A DNA stretch of 64,000 bases from Aurifilum marmelostoma (lineage: Eukaryota > Ascomycota > Sordariomycetes > Diaporthales > Cryphonectriaceae): positions 3,348,001 through 3,412,000 of the forward strand of contig JAMXSV010000003.1 in assembly GCA_027559495.1 (NCBI GenBank), written 5' to 3'. The notes beneath the pieces were generated by a model, which saw only the letters and a list, made by a program, of their open reading frames with translations, was not told the DNA's origin and made no database searches. This document shows positions 22,960-34,256 of the stretch, one piece after another. The position numbers were made by a program, and so were the translations under genes. Positions within the stretch are counted from its first letter, which is position 1, and each line of letters begins with the position of its first letter.

Positions 22960-25584
22960 AGAGATGTGTGAGAAGAAATAATAAAGAGTGCCATACAAGG
23001 CACCAAGAGGTCATGTCCTGAACGATAATCAGCGGATGAAAGCGAGGGAAGAAAAGACGGACATGAAACTACAGAACAACAACAACAAAGTGACCCTGCA
23101 AACCGTTATACCCCGTGAGCCGAGACAATGGGGAGGAAAAAAAGAGTCATCGCGACTCTTATGAAGAATCCTCCTGCCGCAGCTCACGTGTGGGGGGGAC
23201 CAGACAAGATCACAACGACGAGCACATACATATATGAAGTGGGAAAGAAAAGGGACGAGGTCCTCGGGTGTTTTATTGTACATATATATATTGGGGTTTC
23301 GCGGTTGGTGAACCCCATCACACACACACACTGCCTCCTGGGCGTTTTGCATATCAGATACCCCTACCGAAATGATATCTGACACAAGTCTTTGGTCAAC
23401 GATAAGCAAGAATTTCTCGCTGTTTCTCTTGTGTGTTCACACTCGCCCTTGCTCCATGTGTGCTCTTATGTTTTTTTTTTTTTTTATTCTTTTTTCGTTT
23501 TCCCCTCCTTGTGGATATATCTACCAAGGTGTGTCTCCAGCAAGTGTGGCCGGAAATGTGACCAGACCCGCACACATGCGTCTAGGAGACGAACGAACCA
23601 TGTGCCAGAATCTCACAAACGTGCACGAGATGCACGCCATGTATGGTGCAAGAAGTATGTGAGGTACCCGCTTGGGTGCGTTGTCATCGGGGATCCTCCT
23701 ATCTGTGGTCCCCACTGGGCAGAAGACAGCAAAAACATTGCAGCAGCAGCAGCAGCAGCAATAATGCAAACAGCAAGAGAGACAAACAACAGACAAGACA
23801 AAACGCAATAGTATGGGATGAATGAAGTGGGTGTGGATACATCGGAACCCCCCGATGGTTCCGCCATGCAAAGTACCGGAGCGGTAACACTTGGGAAGGA
23901 AAAGACGAGCTTGGTTCGGGGTGTGTCGTGTGTCCGGATCAAGGCCGACGTGGCGTCCGCCAAAAGAAAAATACTGTATGAGAGGAAGGGAAAAAAGGAA
24001 CAGCTAGGGGGGCGCGGGTAGATCCACCTCAGCCCTAATGACGGGTATCGTATGACAGACAGGCTTGAACCCTGATTTTTTTTTTCTTTTCTTTTTTACT
24101 TTCGCGTCTTCGGTCGTAGTAATTTTTAAGACTATCCGCACGGCAGCTTGTTACTGTGTGGGTCGGGCGCGAAAGGCAAAAAGGGGGGCCCATTGCTGGG
24201 TGGCGTTGTTTTGGTGGGCCCGGATCCGCAGTCGGCTCAGGTTGCCTTCTTTCGCGTGTGTGTGTGTGTGTTTTCTCTTATCAGAAAGATCATTGGAAAG
24301 TAGATTGAGTCCGCGAGAGTGTCGATGGCTGGCATACTGGGCGTGGGGAGGAGAAAGAGTTGATTCTCGTTGAACATATGTGGCATGTGGCCGCGATGAA
24401 CATGGCTGCAAGAAGAAGATGCGAGTATAGAACCACTTCCCCTGACTTGATGTGTGATCTGTCTGGAGTCGAGGACTATACGCCCTGATGGTTCCTTTGA
24501 TTAAGATGTACTCTATACGTAATTCTGTACCAAGTAGGCCTTCAGTGCAATGAGAAACAGTCTACAGAAATTGAGGCTTACAGTGTGGACAGCCCCCTTG
24601 CGTGCTTCCACCAGACAAGGCGGCCGTGAGAAAAGAGATTTTCCTTCCTCTTCTACCTGGTGGAAGTGTACTGTATGGGGCCATGCATGTATATCGCCGA
24701 GCGCAAGGCATGCTAGTCTCCTGGTTTGCGCATTATTGGAACCTTGTGCGTGATTGTTTGGTGGGCGTGTGTCCCCCTTTTCGCCTTCTCTTCTATCGAA
24801 AGAATGATGTAGTGATCATGTTGTCACCGAGCTATATACACTTGGGGAAAAAGCCCTGTATGGATAGAATAATTGTGTATCAGGTGGTCTATTTATTGAG
24901 AGTTCATCTAGGAAGTGATTGCACAGTCAGACGGATTCTGTTCCAGTTCTTGGATGTCCTCCCAGCTCGTAGCTGGTCCCAAGCCCAGCGCCTTTCCTCC
25001 AGTACAAGGAACAAGAAAGAGTTATCAGCTTAAACTGGTACAAGTGGGTGGGTGGGTCGGCCAGTGTCAGTAATAATAGACCGGCCATATGCTCGCTGTA
25101 GTCCTCATCATCCCGTCTAGCCCGTGAAGCGTCAGTCTCCACACTCGCCCAGGTTGCCTACCCTTTTCTGGTCAAGAGGGTGGTTTGGCAAGACTTTGAC
25201 TTTGGCAGCTCTTTTGGATCTTTGGCTGCATATCGGTGTGATGGGTACATGTGTCGAACATCCTCTCTTAAGTATAATCTTTAAGGCGGACATCCATCGC
25301 CGATGGCCAGGTCGCTTGTAGGTGCACATCCTGGTGCGGCCTTATTCCAAACAACCTTCCTTGTCACTTGTATTTCAATTCTAAGCGCAGTCCTATCTAC
25401 TGAATGATTCGACACTGACCCTTCTTTGGCTCTCAGCGTCCAGATCAGCCTCATCTCTGCCCTGTAGCTTCACGCTTCCATACGATGAGGGTCCTCAAAT
25501 AGAGGTCGTCCAAGGCCCTATCTCGTCGACTTCATCTTGCTATACGGCAGTGGGTAGAGAGGCCAGACAGTAGTGCAGTTCTCC
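22960..25584. other. Non-coding spacer between hexose transporter and the metabolite cluster
   Basis: 2.6 kb without a supported gene. It contains several simple repeats: a short CA run near 23318-23331, T15 at 23471-23485, CAG repeats near 23742-23760, and a TG run near 24255-24271. The right end is the 3' flank of the minus-strand HMG-CoA synthase. I take this spacer as the left boundary of the cluster. Confidence 0.5.
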
Positions 25585-27218
25585 TCATTCCTTTACATCA
25601 TAAAACCGACGGAAGGAACCGTCAACCTCGCGAAGATAATATGCACCCTTAGCAATCCCATCCGTTGCCCCGGCCGGCTTGAAGTTCTTCTGCAGGTGTG
25701 CGCGCTCCCGCAACTGGCACATCTGTTTTCAAAGCAGATTTTCATTAGTTTCTGTCCAGATTCTCTCAGTTCAGAGCATAGTCTGCTCACCTCATCATAC
25801 AGCTCGGGCGCAACGATCCTCCTCTCCTCAAGCCTCCGCACCAAGTCCAGATTGGCCCTCATCTCCTCGGTGCTCCCCACGACCTTCAGGCTGAACAGAG
25901 AACTGGCCAGGCCGCTCCCGTAGCTGAACATGCCGATGCGCTTCCCCTCAAGACCCCCGTCGTCGATGAGCGATAGCAACCCACACAGGGCCGAGTACAG
26001 ACTGGCCGTGTACATGTTGCCGCACTGGGCGGGAACAAAGGTCGCGGGCTGGACCCGCCGGGCGAAGCTTTTCTTGCTGAGGGCCATGAACTCTCTCTCG
26101 ACTCGTTTGTCCGCCAGGCCGGCTTCCGGGCTCAGCGTGGCTAGCTCCGGCGTGATGTCCTTGAAGAAGTCGTTGTCCGGGTCCGACCGGAAGTCGCTGT
26201 AGAAGAGGCGGGCGTACGACTTGGCGACCAGCTTGCAGGTGGGTGCGTGGAAGCACATGTAGTCGAAGCTATGGGCGCGGATGCGTGCGCTCTCGTCGTC
26301 AAACTTGTGGTATCCATTGGTCCCCGAAGATAATTTTCCAGAGTGACCATTGGTGGTCGAGTGGCCATTGATTATACTGCCAGTTCTGTCCTTGAGACTC
26401 GCCTCGCGGCCAAGGTACGCTTCGTAGCACTTGTCCACCGCCTCGGCGTAGCACCGCAGCGAGAGCTGCCCGTCGACATACGGATACTCGACCGTCAGGT
26501 CGGGCTTGTAGAAGTCGTACGCATGGCGCATATAGGTGCCCCTGAGCCCCGGCTCAAGAACCAGGGGCGCATCTGGACCGACCAGCATGGCCACGCACCC
26601 CGCGCCGCCCGTCGGCCTAGCGTTTCCTTTACTGTAGAGGGCGATATCGCCAGCCACGACGATAGCATCCCGGCCGTCCCAGGCCGAGGACTCGACCCAG
26701 TTGACGGCGTTGAAGAGAGCGTTCGTGCCTCCATAGCAGGCGTTAACGTTGTCAATGCCTTCAATGTTTGGGTTGGCGTCCTCGAACAGCTGCATGAGGA
26801 CCGACTTGACCGACTTGGACTTGTCAAGTAGTGTTTCTGTGCCGACTTCGAGGCGGCCAATTGATGTTGGGTCGATGCGGTACTTGCGCATGAGGGAGGC
26901 CACTGCTGTCAGGGAAATCGAGTAGATGTCTTTTGTATGCGAGCGACGTGTCAGTTTATTCAAGGTTTCACATTCCAGGTGAATCGTAGGTGAACTCGCC
27001 CTCTCTGTCGTCACAGAAGCTCATCCTGGTCTGGCCCAAGCCGATGGTGTATTTTCCCTCGGGGACTCCATCGAACTTCTCGAGTTCTTTTTGTTCAACA
27101 CACTGCAAAAGGCATCGTTAGACCATAGCGGCTTCTTCAGTCTTCGTGTACACTAACAGACCTGGCTAGGAAAATACAGCTCGATGGCTTTGATCCCAAT
27201 ATTTTGTGGTCGGGACAT
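25585..27218 (-). CDS. Hydroxymethylglutaryl-CoA synthase paralogue in the cluster
   Basis: Minus-strand exons in coding order are 27218..27162, 27102..27000, 26929..25791 and 25722..25585, giving 478 residues. The start MSRPQNIGIKAIELYFPSQ and DIYSISLTAVASLMRKY are classic eukaryotic HMG-CoA synthase. Catalytic residues are intact: Glu85 (VGTETLLDKSKSVK), Cys118 (NACYGGTNALFNAVNW) and His281 (MCFHAPTCKLVAKS). A hydrophilic Gly/Asn/His-rich insertion lies near residues 230-265. The enzyme condenses acetyl-CoA with acetoacetyl-CoA to HMG-CoA. Intron 2 uses a GC donor (26999-26998), required to keep frame. It is divergent from the crotonase gene and next to PKS tailoring genes, so it is probably not the mevalonate-pathway copy; it either supplies a branched acyl-CoA or acts as a resistance copy. 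Confidence 0.9.
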
Positions 27219-28000
27219 TGTGTCAGCTTTGAGTAAGAATCTCGCAGCAGAGAGCGACAGGAAAACACCTGGAGGACTTGTAGCCAAGAGAACGGCAACA
27301 GGTCTTGTATTTTCACGGCACTGTAAGCATAATCTATGGTCATAGAAGAGGTGTGAGAAGAAAACAGGTCGAGTGAGGTTATATTAGGTCATCCCAGTTT
27401 ACTTTGATATGAGATGAGACACAAGAAGATGCATGATATATACACCATTGGAGAGTGAAATCACTTCGGCTTTCGGTATTTTCTCTTTGGATAACGGTTT
27501 TTATTGTACGAGGAGAGAGAAAGCCACTACAGATACCCTAGGGATGGGGCAAAGCCTCCTCTTCGTTGTAGATACTGTCGGGCCTCCTACCCCTTTTCGT
27601 GGCAATGCAAATAAAGTCACCGATACGGAGAATTCAGAGTGCCAGCAATATTGTCGAGCCATTTATCCATCATAAAACTCACCGCAGTGGTGTCCAAATC
27701 CTTACCCGAGTAACCAGGCCGGCCAGTGTGTGATTATGCCTACCCGTACATCAAGCCGGACTTTGATATGCGGACTTTCCACCCGGACTTCACCTCCGGC
27801 TGGCTCAGCACGTGGAGCGAACCTCCCACTGTTGTTCTCAGGTTTTGCTTCAATACTGGAGACTGCTTCTATACGTTGAATTGATTGAATTTCGAATTGA
27901 TGGCCAGTCGACACTATTGGCATTATAACCTCATCCATACTGTTCGTATCATCCCACTGCCGCACCTGTGCCGTCAACGTGTACAAGACGGTGAACGAGA
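27219..28000. promoter_or_regulatory. Divergent promoter of the HMG-CoA synthase and crotonase genes
   Basis: A 782-base non-coding space between the two divergent starts. It carries three direct copies of CGGACTT (separate entry), so the pair is probably co-regulated. Confidence 0.65.
27757..27790 (+). promoter_or_regulatory. Three direct repeats of CGGACTT (candidate regulator site)
   Basis: Copies lie at 27757-27763, 27771-27777 and 27784-27790, with starts 14 and 13 bases apart, 211-244 bases upstream of the crotonase ATG. CGG triplets are typical contacts of Zn2Cys6 proteins, and two such regulators are encoded in the cluster. The same heptamer recurs upstream of four other cluster genes or gene pairs. 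Confidence 0.6.
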
Positions 28001-29065
28001 ATGAACAACCCCAGAGCAACACCGTCTCCTCCTTATAGCACCGATGGCATAGAGCTAGAGACCGCCATCAACGGCAGCGGCTTCCTCAAGGAGCAAATAA
28101 TCAGTCCTGATGGCGACAAGTTGCAACCAGAACCCTTCCACAGCGTCAACATCGACAACCACGATGCGGCTCCACAGCCCCAGCCGGTGTTAGTACCCAG
28201 GTCCAAGCCGACCGGCCTCGACGACCATCGTAAAATCCTGGAGACGATCCTGGTGGGCCAAGCAGAGGCACCACACACAGGAATCATCAAGATCATCCAG
28301 CTGCGGCGGCCCCAGGCGAAGAACGCCCTCTCGCGACAGATGGTGTGCGAGCTGGGCAACGAGATCGAGGAGATCCACCGACAGGCATACGAGAGCGGCA
28401 CCCACAGCACGAGGGCCCTGATCCTGGCCAGCGCCGTCGACAACGTCTTTTGCGGCGGCGCAGACCTCAAGGAGCGCGCCGCCATGTCGCTGCCCGAGAC
28501 GCGGGCCTTCCTCTCTTCCCTGCGGACTCTCCTCCACCGGCTGTCGACGCTGCCCATCCCAACCATCGCCTGCGTGTCGGGTGCTGCGCTGGGCGGCGGT
28601 CTCGAGCTCGCTCTGGCGTGCCACCTGCGCGTCTTCTCGCGCAACGCCGTCGTCGGCCTGCCCGAGACACTGCTCGCCATCATCCCCGGCGCTGGTGGCA
28701 CCTACCGCCTGCCCCAGGTCGTCGGCGCATCTCGCGCCCTGGATATGATCCTGACAGGACGCCGCGTCCACGCCGAAGAGGCGCTGACGATGGGCTTGTG
28801 CAACCGTCTGGCCCCAGCGGCGGACGAGGGTGCTGGCTCGACCCCCGAGACCCAGCGGCTGGAGTCGCTAGACGCGGGCATTGCCCTGGCCAGCCAGGTC
28901 ACCGGCGGCGGGCCGGCTGCCGTGCGGGCTGTGCTCGGCGTGCTGGGTGGAGCGCGCGATGCGCTGGAGAGTGCGGCTTATGAGACTGTTCTTTGCACGC
29001 AGGACCGGAACGAGGCTTTGCAGGCCTTTTTGGAGAAGCGGGATCCTGTGTTTCGGGGGCGGTGA
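28001..29065 (+). CDS. Crotonase-superfamily enzyme, 3-methylglutaconyl-CoA hydratase (AUH) type
   Basis: Single exon, 354 residues. Residues about 80-354 form a crotonase fold. FCGGADLKERAAMS (about 150-163), GAALGGGLELALACHLRV and VVGLPETLLAIIPGAGGTYRLP match AUH/3-methylglutaconyl-CoA hydratases closely. The two catalytic glutamates correspond to Glu202 and Glu222, and the oxyanion-hole Gly residues are present. The 75-residue N-terminal extension is acidic and Pro-rich, not a mitochondrial presequence, and there is no C-terminal SKL-type peroxisomal signal, so a cytosolic location is inferred. AUH enzymes interconvert 3-methylglutaconyl-CoA and HMG-CoA, the product of the divergent neighbour. 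This suggests a two-step route within the cluster. A hydratase acting on another branched acyl-CoA, like SidH in siderophore assembly, is the main alternative. Confidence 0.85.
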   Translation: MNNPRATPSPPYSTDGIELETAINGSGFLKEQIISPDGDKLQPEPFHSVNIDNHDAAPQPQPVLVPRSKPTGLDDHRKILETILVGQAEAPHTGIIKIIQLRRPQAKNALSRQMVCELGNEIEEIHRQAYESGTHSTRALILASAVDNVFCGGADLKERAAMSLPETRAFLSSLRTLLHRLSTLPIPTIACVSGAALGGGLELALACHLRVFSRNAVVGLPETLLAIIPGAGGTYRLPQVVGASRALDMILTGRRVHAEEALTMGLCNRLAPAADEGAGSTPETQRLESLDAGIALASQVTGGGPAAVRAVLGVLGGARDALESAAYETVLCTQDRNEALQAFLEKRDPVFRGR

Positions 29066-29889
29066 TGGCTGGGCATAGTTTGTCCTTGACAGTCTGTAGT
29101 GACTATCCTTCGGATGGAGTTGAGGAAACAATACCCTCCAGAATAGAAATGATAATAAATATTGAAGGATATGTCATCGTTCTCAAAAGCTAAAGGCTTC
29201 GTCTGCAAGGTCGAGCTTGACATTCAAGATTCCAGCAGCCTCATCCTCGGGAGTCCAACGATTGTAGGCTTGTTCTGTCACTCTTCTGCTGCAGTCTCGT
29301 GAATCTTCTCGTGGAATCCGAGCATGATGTTGTTTTTAGACGTAGCCATTTTCACAATAATGACATGCACTCAGTTTCTGGATCTTGGTCCTCAGTGGAA
29401 ATATTTAAATGAGGTTCTAACAACCTGACTTTGCGCCCATCATGAGGCCTGCAATGAGTAAGGACACGGATATCATTGAGTATCCAGAACTTGCCCAGCT
29501 TCGTCAATAATATAACTACCTGATCGGGCAAGCAAAGAACCCTTAACGAATCGTGGCCTTGGGATGTCTTGACCACACACTTTACTTGCTTGCTCAGCCT
29601 GTATTATGTATTTCAAACCTGGGACCGTCCGCATACTTCTGGAACGTCGTTTGCCTCTCTTTTCGCTATACCTGCATAGAGTAAATACTTCAGCTTAGCA
29701 CTTTAAAGACTGAAATGATAAGAATCCAAGTGGACGTATAGATACCCCCCATGGCAATAATCAGCCGTTGTATTCTTAGTCTTTCATTTGAGTAACAGCC
29801 ACAGCAGGACAGCTAATCTATCTCAATCTCGTTCCAAAGAACGCATGCCAGCTGATGGCAATACACAAACCCTCAACCACGTCCCCATC
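29066..29889. other. Convergent intergenic region
   Basis: This space lies between the crotonase stop and the halogenase stop. It is AT-rich with no coding signal and no copy of the CGGACTT motif. Confidence 0.5.
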
Positions 29890-31744
29890 TCAAGCCTTGG
29901 CCACCAGTCCCTCGGGCAGCTTCGCATGCCCCGTCAGGCCCGCCTCGAACAAGGTGTCCGACTTGGCACCGCCGGCATCCCGGTCCGTCGCGACCCGCTC
30001 CAGCCCCAGGTTCCCGGTGACGAGGCGCGGCACAAAGCCCTCGATGACATCGGTGTTGAAGACGTTGAGGTTCAGGCCCTCCTCCATGCGCAGCATCTGG
30101 CGGGCGCGGATGGTGCGCAGGATGGCCATCTCGTCCTCGGTCAGCTTCTCGAGCTCCTCCTTGGACTCGATGGCCTTGGGGTCGGCCTTGATGCCGCCGA
30201 GCTTCTGCATCACGGCCTGGCCCTGCTGCGGGGACACCTCGGCGAAGGCGTTCATGCAGAAGTCGACCGACTTGGAGACGAGGTTCTGGGTCAGCCTGCC
30301 CCTGACGTCCGTGTCGGCGTGGCCCTGGATGACTGTTTTCAACGCTTGGTGGTTAGCTTACATCAAGAAGTCAACCCATTACAATATCAGATGTGTAGAC
30401 TCAGTACTGACTGGGCTTGAAGAAGGCAAAGGCTCGATCAAATCCGTCCTCGTCAAAGTCGGTGACGACCGGCTCGTCGCCCTTGCGGATCTGCTTCAGG
30501 GCCGTCATGACGATCAGCAGGAAGCGCGAGTACCCCTCGGACACCTTGGCCGAGTGCCACTTGGCGCCCTCAAAGGGCGTGACGCTGCCGGTCCGGACAG
30601 CCTGGATGGTCATGGCCGCCGAGAGGGCACTGGCGAGGGCCAGGTGCACGCCCGAGCTGAAGTAGGGGTCGATGAAGCAGCCGGCATCCCCGACGAGGCG
30701 GAAATTGGGCCCCGCGTAGGCCGAGGCGCTGTAGGACCAGTCCGAGGCCGACTGGATGCCCTTGTCGGTGACGAGCTCGGCGTCGGCCAGCCTGGCGTGG
30801 ATCTCGGGCGACAGGGTCAGGCAGTCCTTGTAGAAGTCGACGGTGGCGGGCGAGCCGAGGGCCTTCTTGCGGGCCACGTTCAGGTCCTGGCGCATGACGA
30901 TGCCCACCGACAGGGTGCCGTCGTGCAGCGGGATGGACCAGCACCAGCCGCTCTGGTCGGTCAGGGCCTCGAAGAGCGGGGAGCCCTCCTGCGGGGTGCC
31001 GGGCGCGTACGTCTTTGCGCCCTTCCAGTAGCCCCACTGGGCGACGTTCTTGAGCGCCTGGTTGAACCTGCGGTTCTTGAGGTGCTTGGTGGAGATGATG
31101 CCGTTGCGCCCGCTGGCGTCGATCACGTAGTCAAAGGTGATGGTGCCGCCGGCGCCGTCCTCCTTGCGCGACCACCGGGCCGAGGTGATGCGGCCCGGGT
31201 TGGCGATCTTGTCGTCCTGGGGGAAGTCCGGGGCGGGCTCGAACTCGAGGGACTCGACCTTGACGCCCTGGAACGTCTTGGCCCCGGACCTGCCGGCGTG
31301 GTCGAACATGAGCTTGTCCGACTCGGAGCGGATCACGTTCCACGAGTAGCCGTTGGGGCCGTTGACCTGCAGGAAGTCGGTGTAGCCGGGCTTCTTGCTG
31401 TTGAGCTTGAAGGCCGCGCCGTTCTGAATTTTTTTGTTACAGATGGGTGGTTTCTGTCAGTACTGGGGCAACATAAAGAGTCTCTCTCGCGCGTAGGAAG
31501 TAACAGGGTGACGGCTCACCTTCTTGTTGAAGCCATGCTCCTCAAACGTCTTCTCGAGGTCAATGAAGCGGAGGAAATGGCGCAGCGACGCCAGCATGGA
31601 CTCGCCGATGTGGTATCTCGGGAAGTGATCCAGCTCCAGGACCACCACGTCGACGCCCTCACGCGCGAGTGCTGAGGCCGCGTACGACCCGCCAGGACCA
31701 CCGCCAATGACGAGCACGGTGCAGGACTCGGGAATCGACGACAT
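29890..31744 (-). CDS. FAD-dependent halogenase of fungal PKS clusters
   Basis: Minus-strand exons in coding order are 31744..31520, 31423..30412 and 30332..29890, giving 559 residues. The FAD-binding GGGPGGS is at residues 14-20. The halogenase signature WxWxIP is present as WCWSIP (235-240), and DPYFSSGVHLALASALSAA is the downstream FAD-contact region of the family. Members such as those in radicicol and chaetoviridin clusters use reduced FAD, oxygen and chloride to form an enzyme-held hypochlorite/chloramine and chlorinate phenolic or enol carbons of a polyketide. A partner flavin reductase is usually supplied by the cell. The start MSSIPESCTVLVIGGG is chosen because the FAD motif then sits at the expected distance; an upstream in-frame ATG exists. 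Four motif copies lie within 280 bases upstream. Confidence 0.9.
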
Positions 31745-32720
31745 GGCGAATGCGTTGTGTGAGGGTAAGAGTGATAGGGTTGAGACGTAGGGCTGGTCAA
31801 GGAACGTCTTTGGTTGGAAACACCAAAACAACCCACACACCCATGGTCGTCACAGAACTGTTTCGATCATATACCTTTTGAGCAGGCTGAGGTCCATGAT
31901 GCAACAGCGCTCTGGCAAGTCCGGCACCCCGACAGCTCACGCCACTAATTACCGACAGGCTGGCTGACTATGCTATTCTGCACAAGTCCGCGGCCAGGAA
32001 AAGTCCGCCCCTCAAGTCCGTCGAGGGCCGTGTCTGTGCCCTCTTCCAAGCCTCGTCGAATCCGCATTTAGGATTTAGTAGTTGTTGGGCCCAGAGTATT
32101 TTCTGATAACAAGAAGTCGCTATGATTGCTTCGGAAGACGCGGACAGCATCATCAGCATACGTCAACCCTGTAGAAGGGCCCTGTACAGGAAGGAAAGCC
32201 GAGGGATTCTCGAGCAAGGAATGATTACGAGTCTTGGCTTCTTCCATCTGGACTGTCTGGAGGATGAGGAGGAGGTCTATCTGGATTCGATTATATCGAG
32301 AAATGTCTTAGTAGCTAGCCTGTAACTGACTTGGGCCGTCATATCAGGAATAGCCCTGACAGCCTCGCCATTGGGAATTCCACAGCCTTGTTGATTGTGC
32401 CTTGTGATCAACAGTGTATATGTCGAATTGTTCCATCCACACTGAGCGACACTCAAGGTGTCACTTGCTGATATGGTGAATATCTGTTATTGGACAAAAT
32501 GGCGAAGAAGTAGTAATTACTACGAATGACTTGTGGTGTAAAATCTGGTTCAGTCGAGAGGTAGTTGAATATCCTTATTGAGTTCAAAAAAGGTCATCCT
32601 ATCTAATCCGAATCCAAAGTAAAAGATAGCACAAATACAGAGAATCAATTCAACGTCTAATAATCGTCCTCATGTCTGATCAAAAACACTTACCATCATG
32701 TAATACTAAGCCTGGGGCAC
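31745..32720. promoter_or_regulatory. Promoter region of the halogenase; 3' flank of the monooxygenase
   Basis: A non-coding kilobase between two minus-strand genes. The 280 bases next to the halogenase start contain four copies of the heptamer AAGTCCG (separate entry). The rest is AT-rich without recognisable features. Confidence 0.6.
31917..32020 (-). promoter_or_regulatory. Four direct repeats of AAGTCCG (= CGGACTT on the minus strand)
   Basis: Copies lie at 31917-31923, 31984-31990, 32001-32007 and 32014-32020, i.e. 173-276 bases upstream of the minus-strand halogenase ATG. They have the same orientation relative to the halogenase as the three copies before the crotonase gene have to that gene. 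The last three are tightly spaced (17 and 13 bases between starts). Confidence 0.62.
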
Positions 32721-34256
32721 TCAAGCAGCCTCCTTCAGATTCTTCTCATACTCCCTCCCAGCCCTGTCCACCATCCCGTCCACATCAAAGTCCCAGACCA
32801 CCCTCGCGCGCGTCTCAAACTCCGTCTTGAACTTGGCCCCGTCCCGACCGGCCGGCTCATAGCGGAACTCAAACATCTCGCCCATCTCGCGCGAGTTGTG
32901 CACGACCCACTGGCTCCGCTCCATGCGCACGTCGCTGTACGCCCTCAGGGCAGCCTCGAGCAGGCGGGGCCGCTGCGCCGGAGGCTCCTCGCCCACGCGC
33001 GCCAGCAGCTCGGCCAGGACGAGGGCGTCCTCGACGCCCATGGTGGTGCCGGAGCCGTGGAAGGGGCTGCTGGCGTGGGCGGCGTCGCCGGCGATGCACA
33101 CGCGCCCTGTGGCGTATGTCGGCGCCGGGTGGTCGTACATGTCGAAGATGGCGTACTTGCTGATCTGCTCGGGGAGCAGCGACACCAGCTCGCGCATGTG
33201 GGGGCCCCAGCCCTCCAGGGCCTTGAGGGCCTCGTCGCGGGAGCTGGGGACCACGCTGCTGCGGTCGTAGGGCCACTCGCCGTCGTCGTGGACGAACAAG
33301 TAGATGTTGTAGACCTTGTGTGTCTTTTTATTATTATTATTATTATTGTTTAGTTCTTTTCTTTGCAAGTCATGGGAATGATGAATGAGGACTCACCGGT
33401 ACAGGGTACGACACTACATGAGCACCAGGCCCAAGATGGTTGCCCCCACGGCTGGCCTTGGGCACACCAAGTGCAGCAGCCGCACCAGGAAGAGGCACAA
33501 GTGCACGGTAGACTGTCTTGTGGGCATACCTGGCCTTGGACGCAGGATGATCCCCGAGGAGGGCCTTGCGCGTGGAAGAATGGACCCCATCACAGCCGAT
33601 GACTGGTTTTCACACGTAATTTGTCAACCTTCGGCCCCAACAAAAAAGGGGATGATAAAGAAAAAAAAAAGAAAAAAGCCACTGCGCCGCGGAAAAGTGC
33701 ACGAACCAACGTCAGCCTCGGCGGTGGTGCCGTCAGCAAAGCTCAGCACGACCTTGCCGCCGCCCTCGCGGGGCCTGTCGGCGAAGTCGACGAGCTGCTT
33801 GTCGAAGAGCACCAGCCCCCCGGCCTCGGGGAGCTCCTTGGCGATCTCGAGCAGGAACTGCGTCCGCATGCAGGCCACAAAGGCCAGATCCTTCTCGGGG
33901 ACCTCAAACATCAGCCCCGTGCCTGGGTCCTCGGCGGCCTCCTTGGTGCGAGGGCCCACGCCATCCCAGTACTGGAAGGTCGGGCTGGGGTCCCTCATGC
34001 CCACGCGCAGCAGGGCCTCGAGCACCCTGGGGTCCAGCCGCTGCATGCTCTCGCGGGCTACGGCCGTGAAGGCAAAGGCGGCCCCCAGGTCGGGGTACCT
34101 GGACGCACGCTCGTAGATGGTCACGCGCATCCCGCGCCGCAGGAGGCCCAGGGCCACCATGATGCCCACGATGCCGCCACCGACGATGGCGACGTCCAGA
34201 GGGGGCTGGCCATGGCCTGCTGGTGCTGGTGCTGGTGTTGTGGCAAGAGAGCCCAT
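32721..34256 (-). CDS. FAD-dependent aromatic monooxygenase (salicylate-hydroxylase type, azaphilone dearomatase candidate)
   Basis: Minus-strand exons in coding order are 34256..33707, 33602..33397 and 33314..32721, giving 449 residues. All group A flavoprotein motifs are visible: the Rossmann fingerprint DVAIVGGGIVGIMVALGLLRRG (about 21-42), the DG motif VIGCDGVHSSTRKAL, and the GD motif RVCIAGDAAHASSPFHGSGTTMGVEDALVLAELL. Relatives in azaphilone and sorbicillin/tropolone pathways hydroxylate and dearomatise the phenolic aldehyde released by a reductase-terminated NR-PKS, which triggers pyran ring formation. The nearby NR-PKS has exactly that terminal reductase, so this is the likely function here. 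The exon 1 donor is GTTCGT, weaker than usual but phase-correct. It shares a divergent promoter space with the first Zn2Cys6 regulator. Confidence 0.87.
33330..33352. repeat. (ATT)n microsatellite in monooxygenase intron 2
   Basis: TTATTATTATTATTATTATT-like run inside the second intron of the monooxygenase gene. Confidence 0.75.

Noticed and set aside
25585..29065. Bacterial-type beta-branching cassette acting on ACP-bound chains
   Set aside because: The synthase has the eukaryotic CoA-type HMG-CoA synthase sequence, there is only one crotonase, and no donor ACP or decarboxylating KS was found; free CoA substrates are more likely.
31224..31230. AAGTCCG copy inside the halogenase coding region
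   Set aside because: A single copy within codons is expected by chance and is not counted as a regulatory site.
29855..31675. 606-codon plus-strand frame over the halogenase
   Set aside because: Antisense to a clear FAD halogenase; its composition mirrors the GC-rich third positions of the real gene.
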